Source: Chrysophaeum taylorii (taxonomy: Eukaryota > Sar > Pelagophyceae > Pelagomonadales > Pelagomonadaceae). Taken from it: DNA of 64,000 nt. Position 1 is the stretch's first letter, and each line of letters begins with the position of its first letter. Where the stretch lies: contig JAQMWT010000538.1 of NCBI GenBank assembly GCA_029834535.1, positions 62,001 through 126,000 of the forward strand, in the 5' to 3' direction. The position numbers and the translations under genes were made by a program. Positions 10,440 through 18,799 of the stretch are shown piece by piece. The notes under the pieces are model-generated. The model saw only the letters and a program-made list of their open reading frames with translations, ran no database searches and was not told where the DNA came from.

Positions 10440-11240
10440 ATGGGGTCTCCGCAGACGCAAATCGCGCTCCGCGTCCGGAGCGACGTCATCGCCCGGCGAC
10501 TACGCGAGAGCGCGTCGGTGGAAGTCGTCCCCGAGGAGCCCGCCGTCGAGGCGCAGTGTTTCGTGTCTCAGCGGCTTGGGCTAAAAATAGAGGGTGAGTC
10601 GCACCCGGCGCGATTGGTGAACTTGCCGACCCTCGCCGAGACGCACAAGACTTTCGATCGGTCGACGTTTTACAAGTGCGGTGATGTCAGCCAGCTTCTT
10701 ATCGTGTACGAGTCGGAGGAGGAGCGCCTCAAGGACGAACAGCGAAAAAACGAAGGCGCGTGGAAAATGTATTACCCCGACGGTCTAACCCCTCCGATGA
10801 AAGAGGTCGTCGCAACCCGATTCTCCAAGGCGAGAACCGCGGCGAAGGACGACTACACCAAGGCGGAGGTCGCGCTGGTCGAGCAGCAAATGGTCGATAT
10901 CGTCGCCAACCAGGGGAACCTCCCGACGGAGGAGCTCCTTGCGGAGGACATCGTCCCCTTTGAGGACTGGATGATCCCCTCGGGCGACCAGACTGCCACC
11001 ATCTTCGACGACAGTCCCCTCGTCGCAAAAAATCCCTGGATCCTCGCCACGCAGAGCGAGCCCGCGCCCGCGCCGGCTCCTGCAGCTGCCAAGCGTGCGA
11101 GGTCACCCCCCCTCTCCGCCGGTACTGGTCGACCCCCCGAGGAGCAACAACCGCCCGTCGTCGTCGCGCCTCCGGCGGCGGCGGGTGAACCCCCTTCTAC
11201 TGCGAACGGCGGCCGACCCCCCGAACCGACAATATCGTGA
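10440..11240 (+). CDS. TAF7: TFIID subunit TAF7
   Basis: The TAFII55 conserved region spans residues 1-100: QTQIALRV at the start, then HPARLVNLPTLAETHKTFD, FYKCGDVSQLLIVYE. These match the diagnostic RLVDLP...E..KT.D...YK..DISQML core. TAF7 binds TAF1 within TFIID and controls its activity during preinitiation complex assembly. The middle (WKMYYPDGLTPPMKEVVATRF) continues the family's second block. The C-terminus is Pro/Ala-rich and low complexity. The start at 10440 gives 266 residues, normal for the family. The gene is intronless. The next gene, on the same strand, starts 79 bases downstream. Confidence 0.9.
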   Translation: MGSPQTQIALRVRSDVIARRLRESASVEVVPEEPAVEAQCFVSQRLGLKIEGESHPARLVNLPTLAETHKTFDRSTFYKCGDVSQLLIVYESEEERLKDEQRKNEGAWKMYYPDGLTPPMKEVVATRFSKARTAAKDDYTKAEVALVEQQMVDIVANQGNLPTEELLAEDIVPFEDWMIPSGDQTATIFDDSPLVAKNPWILATQSEPAPAPAPAAAKRARSPPLSAGTGRPPEEQQPPVVVAPPAAAGEPPSTANGGRPPEPTIS

Positions 11241-11319
11241 GCGACGAAAAAAACCCTCTCTCTCTCTTCTCTTTTGAATGATGACTGAAAGAAAACCCTA
11301 AGCATTCTCGAAAAAAAAT

Positions 11320-12225
11320 ATGGAAACAAGGATTCCGATTGCGAGAGAGATGACGACGGGATATTATGAGGTGATCGAGGCGGCGATCGAGCGCGCCCTC
11401 GCGAGATGCGCGCCAAGCGAACCCCCCTCAGACGCGTCGTGCTACGTGTGCCTCGAGGCAGAAAATGTGGTTCGAGGCTGTGCATGCCGCGGATCAGCAG
11501 GGTGGTGTCACGTTGCTTGCGTCGCCGCGATGGCGAAGGACGACCTGTCCAAGTTCGACAAGTGTATGACCTGTAAGCAGGAGTTTACGGGAGCGGTCGC
11601 TCTCGAGTTGCGGCGCGGACTGTGGCGACGATTCCGTTGCTCGTCCCGCGGCGACGCCGTCTCTCTTCGGCTCGCGGGGACGCTCGGGAGGCACGGCGAG
11701 CACAACGCGGCGCGTCGCCTCATCGAATCGCTCGACGACGACGACGACGGAGGGGTTTTGAAGTCCATTTCTCGGGACATTCGTCGCGGCTCGCACGCAA
11801 CTTTTTCGGGTGCTCCCGAAGAGGGTCTGCCCGTGTTGCGCGACGCCTGGAAGAAGCTGCTCGTCTTGCCGGGAGACCACCCCCTCAAAATTCAGGCCGG
11901 TCACACCCTCGTCCTCGCGCTCAACGCGCTGCGTCGCTCGGCCGAGGCCGAGCCCATCGCCTCGCAGGTCCTCCCGGCGGCGACGCGGTTTTTTGGCCCC
12001 GACCACGCCATCACGCTCCGCGTTAAGAAAGGCTACGCCCACACGCTCTTCGGGCTCTATGACCCGACGCGCTTTGCGCAGGGCATCGACATCCTCCAGG
12101 ATGTCCTCGCCAACGAGATGCGCGTCCTTGGCCCGCAACATCCTGACACCGAGGTCACCGCCGAAGCCCTCGCCTCGGCGACCGGGTTGCTGGCCGAAGA
12201 AGAAGAACAAGCAGCACCAAGGTAA
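11320..12225 (+). CDS. RING-CH zinc finger protein with TPR repeats
   Basis: Residues 41-85 form a C4HC3 RING-variant: C41, C44, C54, C56, H64, C67, C82, C85. This is the MARCH type, normally an E3 ubiquitin ligase. Residues about 105-290 carry kinesin-light-chain-like TPR helices (HPLKIQAGHTLVLALNALRRSAEAEPIASQVLPAATRFFGPDH..T; ANEMRVLGPQHPDTEVT). No membrane helices are present, unlike animal MARCH proteins, so this is probably a soluble ligase or adaptor. The gene is intronless and has an ATG start. Confidence 0.85.
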   Translation: METRIPIAREMTTGYYEVIEAAIERALARCAPSEPPSDASCYVCLEAENVVRGCACRGSAGWCHVACVAAMAKDDLSKFDKCMTCKQEFTGAVALELRRGLWRRFRCSSRGDAVSLRLAGTLGRHGEHNAARRLIESLDDDDDGGVLKSISRDIRRGSHATFSGAPEEGLPVLRDAWKKLLVLPGDHPLKIQAGHTLVLALNALRRSAEAEPIASQVLPAATRFFGPDHAITLRVKKGYAHTLFGLYDPTRFAQGIDILQDVLANEMRVLGPQHPDTEVTAEALASATGLLAEEEEQAAPR

Positions 12226-12975
12226 TCTGCGCGGTCATCTTCTTTTTATTGCACCCCCCAGTCCAGTTCGTGTTTGGTAGAGAGGCGGCCGCGTATATGT
12301 CTTGCTCGGGATCTTAAGGGAGCAAGTCCGCGGGAGCGCCGTGTTTGTACTCTTCTTCGACGGCGGCGGCGGCGGTCCAGAGCCCCGTTTAATCAACAAT
12401 CTTGATTGTTGCATGGAATATTCTGGAATATAATAGAAATCGACCGGTGGCGCACTTCAGCGAGCCCGAGGATTTATGAGCATACACCCAACTTCCGGTC
12501 CGACGACGACGACGACTCTCACTACAGTCACGGCAACGATTTTTTGCGTAAACGCGCGAGTCTCCCAACCTCATCATCACTTGCCGCATTGAGGTGCCGC
12601 GTCCGAATTGTGTCGGCGGGGCCGCCAGAACATGGCGAGCGGCGTGGCCTGGATAGGGAGAGCACCACCGAGCCGCCGCCGCCGCCGTTGCCCAAACGAC
12701 GTGCTCGCACATTGCCCACGGGCCGTCCGTCCCACCGAACGTTCGGAGGGGGGTTAGACGCTTCTTCAAATTCTTTTATAATCTCTAGATTGCAACAACA
12801 ACAACAACAACAACAACAAACAGGCGATGGTGGAGAGTCGCACGTGCATCTCGAATTGATAAGACACAATGGAAGCGGAGGTTGTTTTTTTTCTTCTTCT
12901 TCTTCTTCTTCTTCTTCTTCTTCACATGGGGAACTTGAATGACGCTCGTTGAGATCGCCGCTATTCGTTCAGATC
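12226..12975. other. Spacer with microsatellites
   Basis: The spacer contains (CAA)n at about 12793-12820 and (TTC)n at about 12889-12921, plus short frames with no recognisable similarity. No gene is supported. Confidence 0.5.
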
Positions 12976-13602
12976 TTAGAGCGGCAGGGGCGCGACGACC
13001 GAGGTCGCTCGGAGGGACGCAAGAAGCGCGCGCTTGGTCGCGTCGAGGTCGGCGTTCTCGAAGGTGGTCGCCTGGAGGCGCTCGAGGTAGCGCTGGTGGT
13101 CGGTGGTTTCAAGAGGTCTATTGACAAGCTGGTGGTGCTCGTCGACGATTTTAGCCATGGTATCGACGGAGACGTCAACGGCGTTTCGTTTGAGTTCGCT
13201 GTCGATGGCGCGCTCCAAATTGGGAAGGCCCGGGTGCGGTCTGTGCTGGCGGTAGTGGTCGAAGGAGGGCATCGCACCGCCCGACTGGCGTCTGACGACG
13301 TCGTCGACGCAGAACGACGCGAGCAGCGCGACGCCCTCTCGCAACAGCTCGAGCTCCGCCGGCCGCTGGAGCCTCGCCAGGCTCGCGACGGCGCGCGTAC
13401 TCAGATCCTTGTGCTCGCGCACCGTGCTCTCGAGGGTTTCGATGCGACGCTGCTGACCCTCGACTCGCATCTGTTGCCCTTCGATCCGCTTCTGCTGGCC
13501 CTCGATGCGCTTTTGCTGGCCCTCGATCCGTCGCTGCTGCTCGTCGACCGTCTTTTCCAGCGCCTCGAGGCGCCCCAGCAGTGACCGATCGTCCGCGATC
13601 AT
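12976..13602 (-). CDS. Coiled-coil protein with QQ(K/R)RIEG heptads
   Basis: A 208-residue frame starts at ATG 13602. Residues about 10-60 are tandem heptads (QQRRIEG, QQKRIEG, QQMRVEG, QQRRIET), a strong parallel coiled-coil signal. The rest is helical and polar (LARLQRPAELELLREGVALLASF). I do not recognise a family. It lies 108 bases beyond the MCM6 stop on the same strand. The opposite strand is also open here, but its sequence is the antisense of these heptads. Confidence 0.6.
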   Translation of the reverse strand: MIADDRSLLGRLEALEKTVDEQQRRIEGQQKRIEGQQKRIEGQQMRVEGQQRRIETLESTVREHKDLSTRAVASLARLQRPAELELLREGVALLASFCVDDVVRRQSGGAMPSFDHYRQHRPHPGLPNLERAIDSELKRNAVDVSVDTMAKIVDEHHQLVNRPLETTDHQRYLERLQATTFENADLDATKRALLASLRATSVVAPLPL

Positions 13603-13710
13603 GGCATGGCACTGGATGTCGTCCCGGAATCCCGGGGTGGGGAGGTCCCAACAACAACCATACGAGGTGAGGAGGGTACAGTACTCAACGGTTACTTACT
13701 TACTTACTTC

Positions 13711-16338
13711 TTAGTCGGTGATGTCGAGGGGGGTGTGATTTGGGTGGACGGCGAGGATCGGGTCTGCATCGACGTCGTCGGTGGGGACGACGATGATAGC
13801 CTCGTCCTTGAGGAGTCGCTTTACGATTTGTTTGAGGAGCTTGCTGTGGCTCGCGATTCTCTCGGGGTCGTGCCCGATCACGTCACGGTGGCTCTCGAGG
13901 TAAGACGTGATGAGCTCGGACCTCGAGAGCCCGGCGACGCCGTCCAACTCGCACCGCTTCCGGAGCCGCGTCGTGAGGTCGTGCTCGTATCTCTTGAAGT
14001 CCTCGTACGACAGCTTGATCTTTTCCTTGGGGCCCTTCTTCCGCTTTTTCTTCTTCCGTTGCTTCTCGGGCGACGTCGTCTCGTCCTCCTCCTCGGCCTC
14101 CTCGTCGGCCGCCGGCAAACGAGGGGCCGAGAGCCGGGGCTGCTTAGCCGGCGGTTCACCCTGGGTGTCTTCCTCCTCTTGCTGCTGCACCGGCGGCGGC
14201 GGCGGCGGCCGCTGCTGCTGCTTTGGCGGCGGCTGGTTCTCGTCGTTTTCGGGCAAGAGCACGACCGGCGCGGGTGGCTGCTGGTCCTCGGCTTGTTCCA
14301 ACTCCTCCTCCTCCTCCTCCTCGAATTCTTCGAGCATGACGCCCTCGGTTTCGACCGAAATTATAGACTTCTTCAAGAGCCGGAAGGCCTCCTCGACGTC
14401 GTCGACGTCGACGGCCGACTTGAAATGAAGGCGCGCGTGCGCTTCCGCCAAGCGGATCATGGACTCGAGCTGCCGCACGGTGATGCGGTAGGCCGTCTTG
14501 CCGCGGCCGACGACGTCGTTCTGCCGGAGCTGCCGGTACCGCGCGACGAGGCGCTTGCGCGCCGAGTCGCCAACCCTCGGCTCGAGCTTTCGCGCGGCCT
14601 TGACGTAGGTCTGGAGCTCCTTGAGCCCAAAGGGCGCCGCCAGGGCTCGCCGCAGGCCGCGATGCGCGTCGACGATGTGCGCGGCGACGCTGCGGTCGAT
14701 GAGCTCGTCGCAGTCGTCGATCACGACGAAAAAGAGGTCGAACCGAGACATGATCGGCGCGGTCATGTCGACGTTGGCCTTCAACGTCTTGGTCCTGTCG
14801 TAGCGGCCATTTCTGGGGTTGGCCGCCGCGAGAATCGCAGTCCTCGCGTTCAAGTTCGCCTGGATACCTGCCTTGGTGATCGAGATGGTCTGCTGCTCCA
14901 TCGCCTCGTGGATGGCGACCTGGTCTTGAGCGTCCATCTTGTCGAACTCGTCTATCGCGCACACGCCGTTGTCTGCCAGCATGAGCGCGCCCGCCTCGAC
15001 GCAAAATTCGCCCGTGTCGCTGTCGCGCACGATCGACGCCGTCAAGCCCGCCGCGCTCGCGGCTTTGCCCGACGTGTAGACGGCGCGCGGCGAGAAGCCG
15101 TGGACGTACTTGAGGAACTGGGATTTGGCCGTCGAGGGGTCCCCGACGATGCAGACGTTGATGTCCCCCCGGAGTTTGATTCCCTCGGGAGTCATCTTGT
15201 GTATGCCCCCCACGAGCTGCAGCAGCACGCCGTGCTTGATGTCGGCGTGGCCGTAGATCGCCGGCGCGATCGACGCGGCGAGCTTGTCGTACAGTTGCGG
15301 CGTCGATCGCGTCGAGGCGATCGTCTCCCGGGCTTCCTGAGCCGCCGGCGAATCCTCGTCGCCGTCATCCTCCGGCTCTGCCGCCACGCCCGAGCTACGC
15401 GCCATCGTCTCGATCGAGCACGCGACGAACACGAGTTTGTACGTGAGCTCGCGGCAGCCCATGAGTTTCGTGCCGGATACGCCCTGCGACAGGTCGCCCC
15501 CCCCCGACCGTTGCGCCACGGCCGACTCGCCCGCGCGCGCGAGGCCCCCAGCGTCCGGCATCACGCACAACATACCCGTCGCCCGCACCTTGTCCCCCGC
15601 CTTGACTTTCTCGACGAGCGAATCGCGCACGATCACGTCCAACGACCTCGGGAGCGAACCCGCGGGAATCTCGTCGGGCGACTCCTGGACGCGCACACGC
15701 TGCCAGTCGACGAACACCGAACTCTCGAAATCTAGCTGCCATTCCGCCGCCGACGTGTTGTTGCACTGCCGGTTCGCGCAGATCGTGGGTGTTGTATACC
15801 TCAATTGCTGCTCGACGTCGCTCTTCTTCAGACCGCACTTGAGGCAAGTGAACGAGCCGCAAAGAAGCTCGGGCCTGACGTCAGAGGTCCGCGTGACGGT
15901 CCCGCTCGCGACCACCAACGTCCCGATCACGCCGCTCTTCAGTTCGCGCAGTTTGAAGCACGCCGCATTGCGTACCCCCGCGAGCGCCACGAAAACCCGC
16001 GCGTCGCCCAACGGCTCGTCTCTGCAGTATTTCGCGTGCACGTCGCGCAAGGCTTGCGTCGCGCCCGCGCGCGCGCACGGATCGAACCGGTAAAACTCGC
16101 CCGACATCGCCTCGGCGAGCTCGCCGTCGGACCTCTCGAGGTCGCGGAAGTCTACCTCCAGCGTCCACTGCTCCTCGGCGATCATTCTCCTCAGCCGGTC
16201 AACGTACACGGCCCGTTCCTCGCCGCCGCGTCGCTTCCGAAACTCGAGCAGAAACCGGCAAAACCGCTCCTTCACCTCCTCTTCCGGACCGTCCTGCTGC
16301 TCTTGGGCAGGAGCGACGCCTATCGCGCCGCGAGCCAT
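13711..16338 (-). CDS. MCM6: MCM6, replicative helicase subunit
   Basis: The N-terminal OB/zinc region has GTVTRTSDVRPELL and CLKCG...CANRQCN, then VDWQRVRVQESPDEIPAGSLPRSLDV, an MCM6-type block. The AAA+ core shows Walker A GDPSTAKSQFLKYV, Walker B CAIDEFDKM, the MCM6-typical SRFDLFFVVIDDCDE and the arginine finger region. The C-terminus has a winged helix (KIKLSYEDFKRYEHDL...LLKQIVKRLL) preceded by a lineage-specific Glu/Gln/Pro-rich insert of about 120 residues. MCM6 is one of six MCM2-7 subunits that unwind DNA at the fork. ATG at 16338 (MARGAIG) is preferred to the upstream extension and gives 875 residues. The gene is intronless. Confidence 0.95.
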   Translation of the reverse strand: MARGAIGVAPAQEQQDGPEEEVKERFCRFLLEFRKRRGGEERAVYVDRLRRMIAEEQWTLEVDFRDLERSDGELAEAMSGEFYRFDPCARAGATQALRDVHAKYCRDEPLGDARVFVALAGVRNAACFKLRELKSGVIGTLVVASGTVTRTSDVRPELLCGSFTCLKCGLKKSDVEQQLRYTTPTICANRQCNNTSAAEWQLDFESSVFVDWQRVRVQESPDEIPAGSLPRSLDVIVRDSLVEKVKAGDKVRATGMLCVMPDAGGLARAGESAVAQRSGGGDLSQGVSGTKLMGCRELTYKLVFVACSIETMARSSGVAAEPEDDGDEDSPAAQEARETIASTRSTPQLYDKLAASIAPAIYGHADIKHGVLLQLVGGIHKMTPEGIKLRGDINVCIVGDPSTAKSQFLKYVHGFSPRAVYTSGKAASAAGLTASIVRDSDTGEFCVEAGALMLADNGVCAIDEFDKMDAQDQVAIHEAMEQQTISITKAGIQANLNARTAILAAANPRNGRYDRTKTLKANVDMTAPIMSRFDLFFVVIDDCDELIDRSVAAHIVDAHRGLRRALAAPFGLKELQTYVKAARKLEPRVGDSARKRLVARYRQLRQNDVVGRGKTAYRITVRQLESMIRLAEAHARLHFKSAVDVDDVEEAFRLLKKSIISVETEGVMLEEFEEEEEEELEQAEDQQPPAPVVLLPENDENQPPPKQQQRPPPPPPVQQQEEEDTQGEPPAKQPRLSAPRLPAADEEAEEEDETTSPEKQRKKKKRKKGPKEKIKLSYEDFKRYEHDLTTRLRKRCELDGVAGLSRSELITSYLESHRDVIGHDPERIASHSKLLKQIVKRLLKDEAIIVVPTDDVDADPILAVHPNHTPLDITD

Positions 16339-16722
16339 GCGTTTTTTCGAAGCAAGAAGTACCACAGCGTTAAGGATTCGGGGGGGTTGGGGGGGGGGAG
16401 CAGTCACCGCGAGCAGCAGATTTTCTGGACATCCGCCCTCTCTCTTCATCGTGTTCGTTCATTTCTAGCGCGCGTCTATGTAGTTGTCGTCGTTGACTCC
16501 CCTGCGTATAATCCACGAAGGTCTTCCTTTGCCCAGTGTCATTGTCGGCTTCGTCATAATAATAATATTGTTGTTGTTGTTGTTGTTGTTTGCAACTCCC
16601 GGGCACAGAGAGCCAAAATGGAAGAGCGCAGAGGGCAACAAGGATGAAGCAAGAGCGCAATGAGACATTACTCGAACCCCTATGTCCGGGAAAGTAAATC
16701 GAAACGCGTGTCGCACGAGAGG
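16339..16722. other. Spacer with microsatellite and family C remnant
   Basis: (AAT)n and (GTT)n runs at 16556-16590 abut a family C SINE-like end at 16591-16665, listed separately. No gene is seen. Confidence 0.5.
16556..16665 (-). mobile_element. Family C SINE-like fragment with (AAC/ATT)n tail
   Basis: Read on the minus strand, the block 'cttgcttcatccttgttgcc', 'tgcgctcttcca', 'ttggctctctgtgcccgggag', 'ttgca' is followed by (AAC)n and (ATT)n. The same end occurs in the 51980-52209 insertion and near 44.9 and 45.9 kb. Confidence 0.55.
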
Positions 16723-16968
16723 TCTAACTAACAAACTTCAGACCTCTCCCAAGCATGGGAGCCAGGCCGGACCGACAGGAGCCAGTCCGGAATCACGGGC
16801 CTGTAGACGAGGAGCGCCGAAAGGTCGGTCGGCGGAGAGTGACCATCAAGCTTGTCGCCATGCGACGAGGACACCGCGATGTGACCGACAACCTACTCGT
16901 CGATAACCTTCCGTCTTCGACCCCCGGCCATACCCCGTCCCACTGCGAACGTTCCGGCTGCCAACCGA
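16723..16968 (-). mobile_element. Family A retroposon copy 3 (subfamily 1)
   Basis: This is the reverse complement of 578-818 over nearly its whole length, beginning with the (TAAC)n tail at 16723 and ending near 'ggctgccaaccgag'. The terminal hairpin is kept through G-U pairs. Confidence 0.7.
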
Positions 16969-17480
16969 GCCAATAATTCAGACTCTCGCAAATTGAGTGA
17001 GCTCAGAACGTTCCTTCACGAGGCCATGCCGCAATTAAACCCACCAAACATGCGAGCGAATAAATCTAGTTCAAAATTCGTTCGCGGAGCCGAAGGAAAA
17101 CCATCAAAGACATCGGACTCCCACCAAGTGAGTGAGCGAGCTCGCAACGTGAGCCTAGTAGCTCACGAAGCCGTAGCACTTCGAGTCTGCCTCTCACTGG
17201 AGCATCTTGAATATTAACAAACTTGAAGAATGTTTCAAACGACCAACTTACTACCGAAGTCGGCGAGTTCTTCACGGACAGTCGCTTGCCCCTCCACGAC
17301 CTGACGTCTTCTTTTAGACCCGCCCGCTTTATCTCGTGCGGACGATCGTCCAGCTCACGACCGGCGCTATAATCCCTACGTCGACTCACCGTGAACTTTC
17401 ATTATCCGGTGGTGTCCGACTCTTATCATATAATACCCAAGTGTAGAACTTTATCACCGGCGTGCGAAGCGCGGGTCGCT

Positions 17481-17545
17481 GTGTCAGTTCGCACCATCCA
17501 ACAATGGGAGCGGCGCGGACGTCATATCGATGCGAGTCGCACGAT
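17481..17545 (-). promoter_or_regulatory. Candidate SECIS element in the peroxiredoxin 3' UTR
   Basis: The candidate begins about 35-55 bases after the peroxiredoxin stop. The minus strand reads ATGAC, then GTCCGCGCCG, a CC-containing apical loop, TGGTGCGAAC, then TGAC. By hand, the two arms pair over 10 positions with one mismatch, and the ATGA/TGA placement fits the SECIS quartet. An outer stem GTGCGA/TCGCAC closes it. The loop has CC rather than AA, a known but rarer variant. It was folded by eye only. Confidence 0.5.
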
Positions 17546-17578
17546 CGGTGTCGAAGTCCACAAGGTACATCTTCCACA

Positions 17579-18175
17579 TTAGGCGGCGACCTTCATCTTC
17601 TCGAGCATGGCGTCGACGAGGGTGTCTTCGGGGTCGGCGTCGCCCGCCGGGTCATCCTCGGATTCAGCGAGGCCAATCGCCTTAGCAACGCCGTCGTCGA
17701 AGAAGACGGTGAAGCGCTTGCTCCGACCCGCGCCAAGGACCATCGCAGGTCCCTCCGCCGTCATCTCCATGTCGAGCGCCTTGGTGAGCGCCGATGTGGG
17801 GTCGGCAAAAAACGACACCATCGAGCCCTCGATCCCCTGGTCCTTGGCCCACGCCTCCATCACCGCCATATCGTTCACGCAATACACCAACACCTCGTCT
17901 ATCCCCGCCTCCTTGAGAATATCTTGCTTCTCAAGAAAATCGGGGACATTCTTCGAGGATCATGTTGGAGTGAAGGCCCCCGGGAGCCCCATTAGGATGA
18001 CCTTCTTCCCCTCGACCATCTTGGAGAAGTCCTTGGTGGTCAAAGGGAACTCGGTCACGACGCGAACCGCCGGCGCGGCGTCGCCAATGCTGATAAACCT
18101 GCGCGTGAGGTGCTGCGCGCCGCGCGCTGCCGGCGCAAACGCGCGGACGGCTGACACGAGCAACATGGCCCGCAT
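17579..18175 (-). CDS. Peroxiredoxin-5 type selenoprotein (in-frame TGA = Sec)
   Basis: The frame is PRX5: VILMGLPGAFTPT, then TGA (17960-17962), then SSKNVPDFLEKQDILKEAG, VLVYCVNDMAVMEAW, FADPTSALTKALD, and RSKRFTVFFDDG. The TGA sits exactly where the peroxidatic Cys of the PGAFTPxC motif belongs, and the same frame continues without another stop to 17579. Reading TGA as selenocysteine gives 198 residues. The enzyme would reduce peroxides with thioredoxin- or glutathione-type donors. The start at ATG 18175 gives an Ala/Arg-rich leader (MRAMLLVSAVRAFAPAARG), probably organellar. A SECIS candidate follows in the 3' UTR. A nonsense pseudogene is the alternative, but everything else is intact. 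Confidence 0.85.
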
Positions 18176-18790
18176 TCCGTCACTCACTAGTTGAAGACAC
18201 CCACGTCACACAAAGAAAACGTGTGACGCGGTCGTCCTCTCAACCCCCCTTCATTATATACCCCTTATCATTAAATTTTGAACTGAGTCGGATACGAAAG
18301 TACGAAAGCTTAATTAAAACTACAACTTGTACACCCCCCTAGCCTTCAATTTCAAGCAGAAAACGATAAATACAAAGAAAATAAACCCATCCGAAGAAAA
18401 ACGTGTTTCCAAACACGCACCCGATCTCTGCCGCAAAGCCGATGGAGGCCGTCGGGCGCGAAGCGTGCCAAGAGGCGGCGGCTTTTTTTCGCACCCATCG
18501 AGAAACCACACGATCCATCCGACCGGGCAGAATCGGCGCCGAAAGCCCAAAGGCCGAAGAAGCCTGCCGGTACGCGCGAACGACAATTGGGTTGACGGCG
18601 AGTGTGCGTGCTGCGTGAAGACGCTATCGAATAAATAAACGGGGGGCGCTCCTGGATCTCGAATGGATCTTGTGCACATTGGGCGACTTGCCTATCCGGC
18701 TTTATGTCTGCTCGACGGCGCGTCTGGCAGGGAAATGGCGCCCAAGAATCAAGAAACATCACCGATTCGCAATGAGCAATCATCCGTCGG
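18176..18790. other. Spacer, AT-richer, no supported gene
   Basis: Open frames here (for example minus 18320-18679) are rich in Cys, Phe and Ser without recognisable motifs. Nothing is supported apart from the peroxiredoxin 5' flank. Confidence 0.45.
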
Positions 18791-18799
18791 GTCTCGAAA

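Noticed and set aside
13606-15735. 709-codon plus-strand frame opposite MCM6
   Set aside because: The minus strand encodes complete MCM6 motifs. The plus frame has no domain and is its antisense shadow.
17960-17962. Reading the TGA in the peroxiredoxin as a simple nonsense mutation
   Set aside because: It falls on the one codon where Sec is expected, no other lesion is present in the frame, and a SECIS-like fold follows. Kept as the alternative in the gene entry.
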